This document shows positions 33,801-44,513 of a stretch of 64,000 bases of DNA, piece after piece. The notes under the pieces are model-generated. The model was not told where the DNA came from, searched no databases, and worked only from the letters and a program-made list of their open reading frames with translations. The stretch comes from Dastarcus helophoroides. Lineage: Eukaryota > Arthropoda > Insecta > Coleoptera > Bothrideridae. The DNA lies in NCBI GenBank assembly GCA_028583605.1, contig CM053327.1:32544126-32608125 (forward strand). The letters are read 5' to 3'. The position numbers were made by a program, and so were the translations under genes. How positions within the stretch are numbered: position 1 is the stretch's first letter; each line of letters opens with the position of its first letter.

Positions 33801-36800
33801 CCTTGAAGAGGCGGAACTTGAACCCGATCAACTGCTGTAATTGGTACATCTAAGTATATTAGGCCTTTCCTAAAATCAAATATAATAAAACAGCAGGTTT
33901 TATAAATAATTTGAATAAAACCATAAAAAACATTATAATCTGGTGTTATAAAAAAAATTCATGAACTATTAATACATTTTTGTATTCCAATAATTGCGTT
34001 TTATAATATTGGTACAGGAATACAAAAAACTATACAATTACAGTTCTGAGTGCCATAATTTTTAAGTGTCCTCAGTTGAAGCAACTTACTTGTATAAACT
34101 AAGTACAATGAAATAATTTAGCTCTCCGGCAGACTGAGACCCAAAATCTATTAATCTATCAATAATTGCTAGTTCTTCCTCATTAACCATCTGAAAAATA
34201 AAAAGTATCTTATTAGATATCCTGTATAGTATAATTAAGACAGTTACTAATTAACATTGTCTACTTTCCCTTTTTTTTTACTAAACATTCTAAATTAGGA
34301 CATTCCCCAAATCTTAAGGAAGTTAGAATCAGAATGTTGTTTCAAAATTTTTAACAAAACTTTGATACAATAAAGCAACTCTTAAGGAAATTGGGACATC
34401 TTCCAAATTGTTTTAAATTATTAGAACTTTCTGTAAACTTCAGGACCCTTCATGACTCCTAGAGTATTTAGAACTTTATTTAAGGTTTTAAGGAAACTAT
34501 GAAGAATTGGGAATGTTCCTACACGTTTAAGGAGACTAGATAGAACCTTCACCAAATCTCTAAGATTATAAGTTATAAACTATTAGGGAAGACTGGGCCG
34601 CCTTTTTATGTTGGCTAAAAACTGGCAAAAAAATATTTTTTTCTGAAAATTTCAAAGTTTGAATTTGTAATACAACTAATAATCTCTCTTTGGGTCGCAG
34701 TAGTTTGGTCAAATTGTATTAAATTATAGAACTTATATCAGTTGGCGCAAAAATTGCATTTTTGCGATTTTGAAAAATGTTGGGGAATTACAGACCATTT
34801 TGTTAATCGATTAAAAATGGAAACATGTGGTAGAAAAACCTTCTTGTTTTTAATTCAGAATGGCAGAAAATTTATTATGAACAAGAAACAAAGTGAAGTG
34901 AAGTGAGAAATGGCAACGAAAATCAGTTCGAAACAAAATTATTATTGTACCGAAAAACTATTAGAAATTGGTGAAAAATAATTCTGTGCTGAAAATTTGC
35001 ATAAATAATCACTTATATGCATCAAATACACGAAATCAGATTGTGAAATGTAAAAAATTTGGTGATCCATAATTCCACGACAAAAGTGGTCCGTAATTCC
35101 CCGAAGGTCATTTTTTACAATATGACAGCATATGAGTAACACAATACAAACTTCATGCAAAACTTCATGTTCCTGCCGAAAACTTAAGGTTTCGCGAATA
35201 TTATGAAGATATTTTATCTGAGTTGGTTCTCAAAAAGTGTGTTCAAATTAGAGGAAACTCTAAAGTGAAAAAAAAATTTCGAAGCGAGGTAACAGTTTGT
35301 GTACACAAGTCAAGTATTGAAGGGAAAATGAGCTTAACATGAGGCGAGCTGACGACAGTTATTTGTAGCTGTCAACCAGTATTAGAGAAAAAAATATGAA
35401 ATTGGTACGCAATTCCCCGTGGCCCAGAATACCCCAGTCTCCGCTACATAAGCTATAATTTATACCATTCTGCACATTCTCATATGATTGAAACTTCTTC
35501 AAAGCTCTTAAAAGATTGAAACTACTTTAAGGTTCTTATAAGTAATTCTTTGTAAGGATCAACTTTTTCAAATTCCTTGAGAAGATTCGAACCTTCTTTA
35601 CTATGATCGCTGTTATTTAAAGGGGTAATAATTTTCTTCAAATCTCTTAAGCAGATTTTTTTTAAAGTTAATCATCCTTCCAATAAATTTGTAACAATAT
35701 AATTTTTTAAGAATATTAATATTTTCCAAGAACTCTTAGCACTTCTTCGAAGCTTTTAACCCGTTCGCGCCAAAGACCGTATATTCCCGTGTTAAAAAAG
35801 TAACAAACAGTCGAAGACTGTATTTATCCGAATTGTATTTTTAATTTAGTACAATATTCTTGTAGAGACGCCGATTATCGTACTTTTCCGGTAAATGTAT
35901 GCTATAACGATGAAGACCATACAATTCTGTAAACATCGAAAACTGCCCGCCTTATGGGCATACTTAAAAGTAGGAAAATAGCACGTCACGAAAGGGTTAA
36001 ATAGAATAGAACTGTTTACAACCTCTTATGTTGAATCTGCTTAAAACTCTTAAAAAGACACAGAGACTAAACACTTCATCATATAACTTGAAGAAATAAT
36101 TTTCCTTATTTACTAAATAATGAAAGATCACCTTCACATCTTCTTCTAGTACTAAGCCAACTTCTACCCTCCACCATGGTTCAATGTGAATATCACACGG
36201 AACTCTAGGCAAAAGACCTCTCACATTTCTCTTTCTAAACAGTCTTCCCTGATTCGATCGCGATTTATTCATCAATTCAATATATTCATTTCTACCGATC
36301 CCCAATAACCTCAAACCTAAACAAAACAATGAGTAAGTGTTTTAAAACATAAGTTATCAACTTACAATCCGCTGCAGTAAAGTTAGGTAATGTGTCATAA
36401 CTCTTATCTCTTTGGATTAATCTTTCAATGACAGAAATATAATAATTAAATGGTGTTATTCGGAGTCCTTTTACGATCATATCAGCCAAATGGTATGGGA
36501 ATAGCATTAGCTTGTCTCTGCTATAAGCTACCACTTGTTCATAGTATCTTTTTTCATCCCTAATAATATGACGAACTAAAATAAACCCATTAAAGATAAA
36601 TACCAAGGGCAAAACTAACGCCTTACCCAAATTTCCCCTATATCTCAATTGATTCTTAATACTAAAGAAAACCACATATTTTTCGTATTCTCTAGGAGAA
36701 TTACTGTGAATCTGGAAAATAAATACCAACAATCAGCAATGTTTACAAATAGATATTCAAAAGTAGGGAATTACCTGTTTTATGTGGCTTGGTAATTGTG

Positions 36801-36846
36801 CCCAAGGCACATTTTTCCTAATATTACTCTCGATTTCCACGTTCAT
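27810..36846 (-). CDS. FAM91A1: FAM91A1 homologue, 15 exons
   Basis: Adaptor of the trans-Golgi; in vertebrates FAM91A1 works with TBC1D23 and the WDR11 complex in capturing endosome-derived vesicles. Coding exons on the minus strand: 36775-36846, 36627-36711, 36366-36575, 36132-36316, 34090-34190, 33710-33869, 33245-33402, 32603-32807, 32277-32548, 31692-31855, 31240-31641, 29224-29669, 29066-29172, 28940-29009, 27810-27920. They sum to 2748 nt (915 aa) and all phases agree. Family motifs: [133 protein letters not shown], and the C-terminal [11 protein letters not shown]. The human protein is about 838 aa; the excess is mainly a Ser/Asn-rich insert in exon 12. Introns host a Helitron, a foldback repeat and MITEs. 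Confidence 0.93.
28118..28690. repeat. Foldback repeat in last FAM91A1 intron
   Basis: Left arm 28118 to about 28310 and right arm about 28500 to 28690 are reverse complements (outer ends TGATGGTTTTACAGG and CCTGTAAAACCATCA; inner blocks GCCGAAATNCTCTCT and TTTTAGCCGAAA). The centre contains two direct copies of about 80 bases around TTTCAGAAAAAAATGGAAA. It is non-coding and probably a foldback transposable element. Confidence 0.8.
29683..30398 (+). mobile_element. Helitron 5' part with Rep fragment
   Basis: Begins with TC after an A (A|TCTATAATATAAAAATG), the usual Helitron 5' end. A 184-codon open stretch, 29859-30413, matches the Helitron helicase-like N-terminal (Rep) domain: [31 protein letters not shown] is the metal-binding HUH-type motif. 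The frame then runs into the 5' end of a second Helitron at 30399, so the rest of Rep and the helicase are missing. The 5' terminus lies only 14 bases from the acceptor-proximal exon edge of FAM91A1 exon 12 (29669). Confidence 0.85.
30399..30817 (+). mobile_element. Non-autonomous Helitron, 419 bp
   Basis: Starts A|TCTATATATATATAAAAATG and ends CAGCTAG|T. A GC-rich hairpin (CCCCG at 30789-30793 with CGGGG at 30802-30806) lies just before the CTAG end, which are the canonical Helitron 3' features. Its first 150 bases resemble the start of the neighbouring Helitron (GACCGATTTGGCCAATTTTG). It has no coding capacity and sits nested in the Rep reading frame of the first element. Confidence 0.85.
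34586..35444. mobile_element. Possible TA-flanked DNA element in FAM91A1 intron
   Basis: Ends resemble each other in inverted orientation: GGGAAGACTGGGCC at the left and CCCCAGTCTCCGC at the right, with TA at both edges. The interior is 0.86 kb, with AATTCCCCG words near the right end. It is degenerate and could be a Tc1/mariner-type MITE. Confidence 0.35.
35760..35996. mobile_element. piggyBac-like MITE, 237 bp (TTAA target)
   Basis: Flanked by TTAA at 35756-35759 and 35997-36000. Ends are CCCGTTCGCGCC and GTCACGAAAGGG; both begin CCC at the outer edge. A second element of the same size and end sequence lies at 52055-52287. TTAA duplication with CCC ends is characteristic of piggyBac. In FAM91A1 intron 4. 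Confidence 0.75.
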
Positions 36847-37659
36847 TTTGTATTTATTTAACTACGAAACTAAAACACTCATTATTTCTTAAATATGTTT
36901 AAAAACTAAGGTGAACCGATTCCAAAAAATCTGCTGCTTATCTGTCAATGCCATTTACCAAATGTCAAAGTGTTATCAACAATGTCAGACAATTTGACAG
37001 AAGTCATAGATATAACATTTCTACGAGCAAGTTTAAAAATATTTAAATATTTCGAAAACTGTTTTAGAATATTCTCAACAAACAATAAAAATTTAAATAT
37101 TTCCAAACTGGGTCGTAGAAAGGTTAATTAAAATTAATAAACATATTGTTTCCGACCAATAAGAGTCTACCATGAAGAAGAAGTCATAGAGCCCACAGAA
37201 TAAAATTAGTGACTGAAACTTAGTTTAAAACATATATGTTTAAAATGTTCGCAGCGCACAGTGAGCTGCTTTCGGAACTAACATAAGATGATACTTTTTT
37301 TTTGTCCCCATGGTTAATTTGTTTGATTGCATACCCTTTACCACGGGGGTTCTACTTTGGCACGAAATTCAAATATACTGTTTGTAGCGCCCTCCCACGC
37401 CGTGACCGGAACTACCGCCCATTTATACATATATATGTAAATTAAATATATGTGTATAGTGCCTAAATTTGTGTGCGGTGGCGTCTGAGAACGTAAACAA
37501 ATTTAACTGTCATTGGATTTGGATGGAATGGAGGACGAGAACATCAGTCATCTTCGAGCAAAATTTTAAATAGTGTTGAAAATAAGGTAAGTGATCTCTG
37601 CGATCATTACTAGTAAGTAGAAAATTTCATTTATTTGTGGAAGTGAAGTATCAATCGAA

Positions 37660-37783
37660 ATGACATCCCCGACTTCGGAAAAAAAACTGCTGAATCCCAA
37701 GCTGCCGAAATGTTTCCAGAAATGGCGACTATAACAATAAACAGTTTTGTGATTACCAAAAGCAAAAATAAGAAAAAGGTAAC
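37660..37783 (+). pseudogene. Candidate first coding exon, frameshifted
   Basis: ATG at 37660 opens MTSPTSEKKLL and stops soon after. If the A8 run at 37679-37686 is out by one base, the frame instead reads on through TAESQAAEMFPEM and INSFVITKSKNKKK to an AAG|GTAACA donor. A possible 5'UTR exon with AAG|GTAAGT ends near 37592. I do not recognise the protein and found no downstream exon; a P-type transposon begins 1.1 kb further on. It could be chance. Confidence 0.25.
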
Positions 37784-38892
37784 ACTTTAAAAAATAAGAT
37801 TTAATGTAATCCGAATATACACTGTTTGCACATTGACAAAGTTAATGATGCTAAAATTCACTTCTAACGTATTGTAAAATTTCTGCAGGAATTTGTTGGA
37901 TCGTTTGCTTAATAATATGTCGGAGTCTATTATATATGATACTTTCTTTCTAATGAGAATATTATTTTTACTACTTTACAGTGAAAATACAGTGATAAAT
38001 AAATGTATCCAAAATATCTTACTACTGCCCGAACAAATGCCTCCAGATATTTGAAAAAATGTTAGAAATTTTATTGTCAGTATGGACTTTGTCAACATGC
38101 AAATGGAGCATACATGGACCTCGTTAACATTAAAAGCTACTTTTTTTTTTTATTTTTGTCTTTGATGATTAGATATTCAACCAAGGGATTCAATTGAGGT
38201 TTTTTCGGACCTCCTGTAGTGAGCAAAATGTAAAACCGACTAAAATGTTGCAATCTTTTAAACAAAAATCGATCTGTTTCGGCAGGCACACCCCCTCGTA
38301 GTAAGAAAATTGTACCCTAAAAGGTGTCAAACTTTCAACAAAAATCAACCAGAAATTATGTGGAAATACTTTTCGCTGCTTTACTTGATTTATTTTAATT
38401 AAATTCACTATCCAGTATATTATGTTATCTGTATCATATTTAACTTTTAGCAGTTGAACTGATAAATATATTTTAAAATTATTACAAATATTTAAATATG
38501 AACTTATATACATGTATGAATATACATATTTAATAAAAATATTTAATGTTAAAATGGCAGTTTATTTTTTTACACCTCATACTTGAAATTGTTTTGAAAT
38601 TTCCATTCACGTTGGTCACTTTTGTTTAATCTTTAGTAGTGCAATCCAACTGAATGGACATTTCAAAACAGTTTAAAATTAATTTTGGATTTAAATTTAT
38701 AAGCCGGTAATGCAGGGTAACTGCAACGTGGCTACAGCCGATAATACAGGTTTCTAATTTTATGGCAATAGTTCCGGTCCCTGCGTGGGATGGCCGTTTT
38801 CAAAATAAAAAGCACAGAGTTGACACTCTTAACCTTTCTCTATGCCCTTTACCATTACAAATAGATTTACAAGCCCTATATCCCCGTATTTA

Positions 38893-38900
38893 CTTAGTTG
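38893..38900. repeat. Target-site duplication, left (P-type element)
   Basis: CTTAGTTG, identical to 41715-41722 on the other side of the transposon. Confidence 0.85.
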
Positions 38901-41714
38901 CAAGAAGGCTATAATAAGGAGGGAAAACTTCATATGCTTCGCTGTATAAAAGTAAGAGACAAATTCCGTGGATATGTGTTAGGCGTGGCTATCTGTTGTG
39001 CTATGAAGCACTGCGCATTCTGGTGACAAATGTACAATCGAAAGTAACCAGACATCTATGACAGATCCTTTGTTGGTTATGTTTTGATTTCATTCGGATT
39101 AAAGACAAAACAAAAGTTAGGTGAGTTTTCATCATACAGAAATATATTTTGATGAAATATTTTATTTTGGTAATTTTAATTTTCAGAAGAGAAAGAATTG
39201 GCTACACTCTTTATTGCCGAATACGAAAACTATTGCGAGTTAAAGTCCAAAATACAATTTTGTAAAAAGTAGACATTCAGCTGCCTCAAAATGTCGCTGA
39301 CAAATTTTCTTGATACTGCAAATTTAAGTGTTGAAGTCAAGAAGTAAAATAAATGGGTTATGAACTTAATATTTTAACGAAATATGAAGTCGATTGAGTG
39401 GAGGAAGAGTATGAGAAATCTCTAAGCCGCACTAGTAGTGCTTTTGATTTAGTGCTCCTATTTGAGAAGACGAAGGAATAAAAAATGAAAAGTTAGTGAA
39501 ATGAAGTTTTTGTTAATATTTTTTAATCCATTTTTCTCTTCCTAGTTATATGTCTCTAAGATGGCCCACTGATTTACCTTCTGAATATTGAATTTATGGC
39601 TAGTTATAAATCGAATTAAACAAACATCACCTAGGTGGTGTTGTAAAATAGCTGTTGCCCTAAGTATATAGCTGATGATTGCCTAGATATTTAAGCGGGT
39701 AAGAGATACAGACTTCTTAATAACCATTACATTTACGTGATTTTCAGTTTAATTGCAGACAAGTTATGCCAAATGAGAAATTCAAAGTAAATTAAGGGCT
39801 TTCAATGTTTAATAATGAACATAATATGCAATGTGAAGACCAAGATATGAAGATCACCTATCAATGTTTGTGTAAAAATTATTTAAATGTCAATATATGT
39901 TAATAGTTGTATTTTCTTTTTAAACAGTAGGACATTTTGTATTTATAAGTTTATTTTTAATAAACTTCTTTAGTAAACATTTTAATCTCTCAAAGTTATC
40001 TTCAACCCTGTAATCATCTTACAATTAAGATCCTATTTGTTGTTGAGTTGTTTAGAAGCTGATTGGGAAATTCCAAATTAACTAGATTGTGAATTCTCCC
40101 CATATTAAAATTGTTATGATAGGGAAGTTTTGTATGGGGGCATTGCTTTAAAGATACTACCCTTGTGTTAATTCACTATCAGTTTGGGAGATAAATAAAA
40201 ATAATGATCAAGTGTTACGTACAGAATTGTTTGAGCCAGTCTGGAAGAAATGAGAATTTATGAACACTTTTTCAGTTTCCAAATGTCGTAAGTTGTGCGG
40301 AGGTTGTCATTTTTTAATGGATGTCTTTTTATAAATATTACTAGATTGTTATCTGTTATTCCCTCAATTCATCATTTATAGGGCTCCAGTGAATACAACC
40401 AATGGTTATCTGTTATCAGAAAAAATTTTCAAATGGGGAAAACAATTCATAAAAGGATGTATATTTGTGATTTACATTTCAACAGCAAATGCTTCCATTG
40501 CAACGACAGAAAGATGCTGAAAGATGGAATTGAAATAAAAATTTATTTTTTATTTAAAAAACAGTTTATTTTCTTAACAAAAAATTTCGCAGATGTATTT
40601 TTAGCAACTAAGCCACCTAGGTATTACAAATTATTATAAAAAGTTTATTATATTATCACCAACCTCTGTCCATTCAGCAATTTAACTTAATTATAAACTT
40701 TCTGATTGTGTCATTATAGGTACATTGGTGTGAAAAATGTTTCACTGACCATGTAGAATGCTAAGAATAATGACATCATTTCATTCCCTCATCTGCAGGT
40801 CTGCTGAAAGTACTCTCTTATTTGGTCAGAGCAAGCTTGTTTCTTTATTTCATTTATTTACTAACAAATATGTAATAATAAGTTTTATTTCAACTCAGGT
40901 ACTAAAAAATGGTAATTAAATTAATAGAACATATGGATAACGCAAATCACAATAAAATTATGAGCTAGTAACAAAACACTTTATAAGCGTGATGTACTGA
41001 AATGTCCAGTGGCACTTATCGCCGCTGCAAAATATCTCCTATCTGCCGTCAATTTCTATTCATTCCTACTTCATAAATAGCTCTGCATGCACATGTATCA
41101 ATAAAAAAATAGTTTACCCACCAACATAAAAAAAGATGTATTAAACTTCTGCCACTAGAAATCTTGGAGCTGTTACTAATTTTTCACCCGTAGAAAACTC
41201 CACGTAATTTTAGGAAATCTTCTTCAGGCTTCAATTAAATAGAAATAAGCTTACAACATATCATTCTTAAAAACCGTCGCTATTGCCGATAGTTTTCTTG
41301 AAATTCCTGATTCATTATGTTTAAAGTTCTCTATTCCAATAATCAAGGTCTTGCCCATCATCAAAGTTTAACCTCTCACCATCTTTAAATATGACAATAA
41401 ACAGCTGCTGCTATATAAAGTAATGCTGTGGATTGTTTCTTTATTATTATCGCTTTTACGAGATACAAATCTCAAACATAAAGCAAATTTAAAGTCTTTT
41501 TGAACTCAAATAACCTCCAAAGTTGACAGATCAAGAATGAAAACAAAAACATTAACAGGTTGGCCACAAGCAAAAAAAGTCACTAGCAAGGATAGTCGCA
41601 GAGACGCTAAATTGTAATTTTGCACAATTTCCAATCCCACCACTTCATCATTGCACCACGTTTTTGGGCCTACCCCTTCCATACAAGTTTTCCCTCCTTA
41701 TTATAGTCTTCTTG
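38901..41714 (+). mobile_element. P-superfamily DNA transposon, 2.81 kb, inactive
   Basis: Terminal inverted repeats of 30 bp with one mismatch: the left end begins CAAGAAGGCTATAATAAGGA, the right is its reverse complement ending TATAGTCTTCTTG. The 8-bp target duplication CTTAGTTG is exact. Length, repeat length and duplication length all match the Drosophila P element (2.9 kb, 31 bp, 8 bp). A TATAAAAG box lies 42 bases inside the left end. The only transposase part recognised is a THAP domain at 40204-40540; the catalytic RNase H-like part was not found, so this is a deleted, non-autonomous copy. Confidence 0.88.
40204..40540 (+). pseudogene. THAP domain of P-type transposase, two exons
   Basis: Exon 1 (40204 to about 40287): CYVQNC and SGRNENL, then an in-frame TGA at 40261-40263, then TLFQFPNV before GTAAGTTG. 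Exon 2 from 40382: EYNQWLSVIRKNF, then YICDLHF. This gives the THAP C2CH zinc finger (CxxxC ... CxxH) in the right order, and the residues continue in phase across both the stop codon and the intron. THAP domains bind the transposon ends in P-type transposases. The stop makes it a pseudogene. Confidence 0.75.
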
Positions 41715-41722
41715 CTTAGTTG
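41715..41722. repeat. Target-site duplication, right (P-type element)
   Basis: CTTAGTTG directly after the right inverted repeat; identical to 38893-38900. Confidence 0.85.
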
Positions 41723-41880
41723 TTTCTTATGGGTCGGGCTTCAAATATTTAAATTTTTAACAGTAAATTGATGATGAAACGTCTATTCATGTTAAAATTT
41801 CTTTATTTTACTTTTTATATTTAAAAAAAAATAAAATGATTTTTAAGTATTTCTTCTTCATTGTTCCCTTTCCATGTTAT

Positions 41881-41927
41881 GCACTGCTGACGAGCTCAAA
41901 TGAGAGCGAAACATCGATGTCCAGTGC
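41881..41927 (+). ncRNA. Hammerhead ribozyme, type I
   Basis: GCACTG (stem I, 41881-41886), CTGACGA (core, 41887-41893), GCTC (41894-41897) with GAGC (41904-41907) as stem II and a six-base loop, GAAA (41908-41911), CAT CG ATGTC giving a 4-bp stem III with the preceding A, cleavage triplet GUC ending at 41921, then CAGTGC (41922-41927). Stem I is 6 bp and perfect. All invariant residues are present and every stem is paired. It lies in non-coding AT-rich DNA 160 bases beyond the P-type transposon; the parent element is unknown. Confidence 0.85.
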
Positions 41928-41999
41928 TACAACCATTTTTATGTATTTTTTTATATTTTCCTAATTTATCAAAAAAACAAACTTTTTATTTTTTCCATA

Positions 42000-44513
42000 T
42001 CTAATTTTTGGTCTCCTATTTTTCATTATTCCTATTCTATGTAAAATAAACTAACCTCTTAATTTGTAAACTGTCATGAAGTGACGTTTTCAATAAATTT
42101 AAATATCACGTAGTCGCATTTCAAAAACTGTTTAGAAAGTTGTCCAACAAACCATAAAAATTTAAATATTTCCAAACTGGGCCGAAGAAATGTTAAATAA
42201 ATTGAAAAAAACATACCGGGTGTTTCACAAAACTAATTTTGTATTTGTCACAATAGTTGGGATATGTCCAAGTTTTTGCCTTATAATCGATGGTTTTTGC
42301 CTTGCAGTCGATGGTTTTTGCGTTACAGTCGATGGTTTTTCCATTGTATTGAAGAGTATACGCCGTACACAAACGGATTTGGTGGTACAACGCACAAATT
42401 AACTATTTACCGACACAAAATAATTAATATTGCGTGCAAAATAGATTTTTTTTACAATTTCAAAATAATATGCTTCACTACATTGATAGGAGGAACTAAA
42501 TTAAAAACAAAACATCATTTAAATCAATTTTATTATTCCAAAATTTTAAATTTATGTTTACCATCTCATTGCCAAGAAGAATTTTAAAAATAATATCACA
42601 ATATAATACAATATAGCTTACATACACCTACCAAGGTATCACAGAATAAGAACATTTTAATGAATTGTGTCTTAACTAAAATATTCAGCGGGGGATTACC
42701 ACCAATATAATCAGATCATACAAAAATAAAAATAGTATTTCCATTATCTTAAATGCAATTCTGGTAAATATGCATGCATCATATACAAGGAAAAATAAAA
42801 GTAAACTAGAATTCTTCAAGTTTCCTTAATTAATTCTTCCATTAGAGTTAAGGTGTCAGAAGTGGGAGATAACTCGCTGACTCCATCGTGTCAGCTTCAT
42901 TTTACGGCGATAGGTCAAGAACATTTTTTTCTATTAACTAAGAATTAAAGAGCAAACTATAAAAAGATTTTTTGATTCTTCTTTACAGTAAAACTAAATG
43001 TTCAGAATTATATTTAATTTCCCCTTGTATAGTCATAGTGCAATATTTACAGATCAATATTTTTGACACTTATGAAAATCGAATAATTTTTAGCTGAAAA
43101 ATAAATGCATTTTTTGAACTACTTGTGTTGGTCCACAACGTTACGCATGCAATATAGTGTTTTGACTTTCTAAAAATTAGAAAAAATGTTTTTTAGTCTC
43201 TGAAATAAATATCACATTGAAGAGTTTAATATATAGTCATTCAAGTCTTAATATGCTACATCATTTCCAACATGCTATGTTCATGAATACTTAAATACGA
43301 CAGAATATAGTTGAAATTTCATGCATTAATTAATAATTCTGTAATTCTTAGGATAAAATTGGAACAATTTAGTTCATGTTAATTACATAAGATACTTAAT
43401 ATTTTCTACCTTAGTTACATTTTAATTCTGCACTCGTATTATTATTAAATACGCGGTCCAATATTCACAATTTCAGCTGTGAATCAGTAGATCCTTAAAA
43501 TGACATCCCATTTCTTTGGAGATATTCAATTTCAGGTATTAGAAATTTTGGATGTAACACAATATAAGCATTTTTCATATATGCGATTTCCACTTTATTT
43601 GGAACAAAAATGTGAATTATTAATTTTAATAATGCTAATATCTATTTTTGCTAATACCTCCAATATAATTTTTCATTTTATTAAATATTAGGATTTAATA
43701 TTTGATTTTTATGCAATCCATTGCAACATATTTGACTGATTTGGTGCTGCACAAGTTACTTATCGAAATGGATAAAAATCCCCAATTAAGGTCCAACAAA
43801 AAACAATATTTTGTTTTGAACCTATACATTTAACAAGCAATATGATTTATACGGGTGTTCACAGGCCAAAGCAGATCAATTTCATGTTAAACACTTTGCA
43901 TAATATTTGATAACTTGCTATAAGCTTTACTTTTCCCAGCGAGGCCAACATTTTTCAAAAGAAGTATCCAAAGATTTCAAGTCGTAAACAAAGCAAAACT
44001 TCGTTTTTGAAATGTCGAAGTTGGAAAAAAGTCAACATTTCGGAATTTTTAAACATGTTGAATTCTTCGAGAAAGTCGATAAAGACTAAAATGCGAAATT
44101 TTTTTAAAACGTCAACATTTTGGGAATAAATCGAAATTTTCATAAAAAAGTGGATAAGAGAAATCAGAAGTTTGGAAATGTAAAAATTTTAAATGGACAT
44201 TTAGAAAAAAGTAGAAATGTCGAAGTTTCAAAAATCTGAAATTTTCAAAAACTCGAATCTTCTTACTGATTTTGATAGAGATAAGAAAATATAGATACCT
44301 GCACCCTTTCTAATTTAGTAAGTGGGGTTGAAGGATGAAAATGCGTGATGCATTATGATCGGTTTGTCCCAGTTGGGATCCAAAAAAAAAGATACCCTAA
44401 ATATACACATCCTCGTAGACCTGCTGTTTTTACTGATAAAATTGTTAAATTAGTCACATGCTAAAAGATTTTTGCGTATAATATGATATATGGACCACGT
44501 ATTTGGCCTTTAA
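42000..44513. other. Spacer and 3' flank of the KLHL gene
   Basis: Holds the second copy of the 37052 block (42119-42211) and a short minisatellite (42281-42343). Filler DNA lies at 43950-44280. No gene was recognised. The KLHL 3'UTR must lie in its right part; an AATAAA on the minus strand at about 43676-43681 is a weak candidate signal. Confidence 0.4.
42281..42343 (+). repeat. 20-bp minisatellite, three copies
   Basis: Three head-to-tail units around CAGTCGATGGTTTTTGC. Confidence 0.7.

Larger units (their letters stand above)
36847..38900. other. Upstream region of FAM91A1
   Basis: Includes a block (37052-37143) that is repeated at 42119-42211. A stretch at about 37389-37425 with GACCGGAACTA is inverted at about 38765-38800. 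A possible 5' exon of a plus-strand gene is listed separately at 37660-37783. Confidence 0.4.

Noticed and set aside
36292..36732. Uninterrupted 146-codon reading of FAM91A1 exons 2-3
   Set aside because: It reads through a 51-nt intron; removing it restores the family sequence [15 protein letters not shown].
37327..38862. Direct repeat CCCTTTACCA at both sides of a 1.5-kb segment
   Set aside because: Ten bases only, and no matching terminal inverted repeats at those positions; not enough to call a target duplication.
42190..42587. Overlapping ORFs on both strands
   Set aside because: Both are products of the 20-bp minisatellite and flanking AT-rich DNA.
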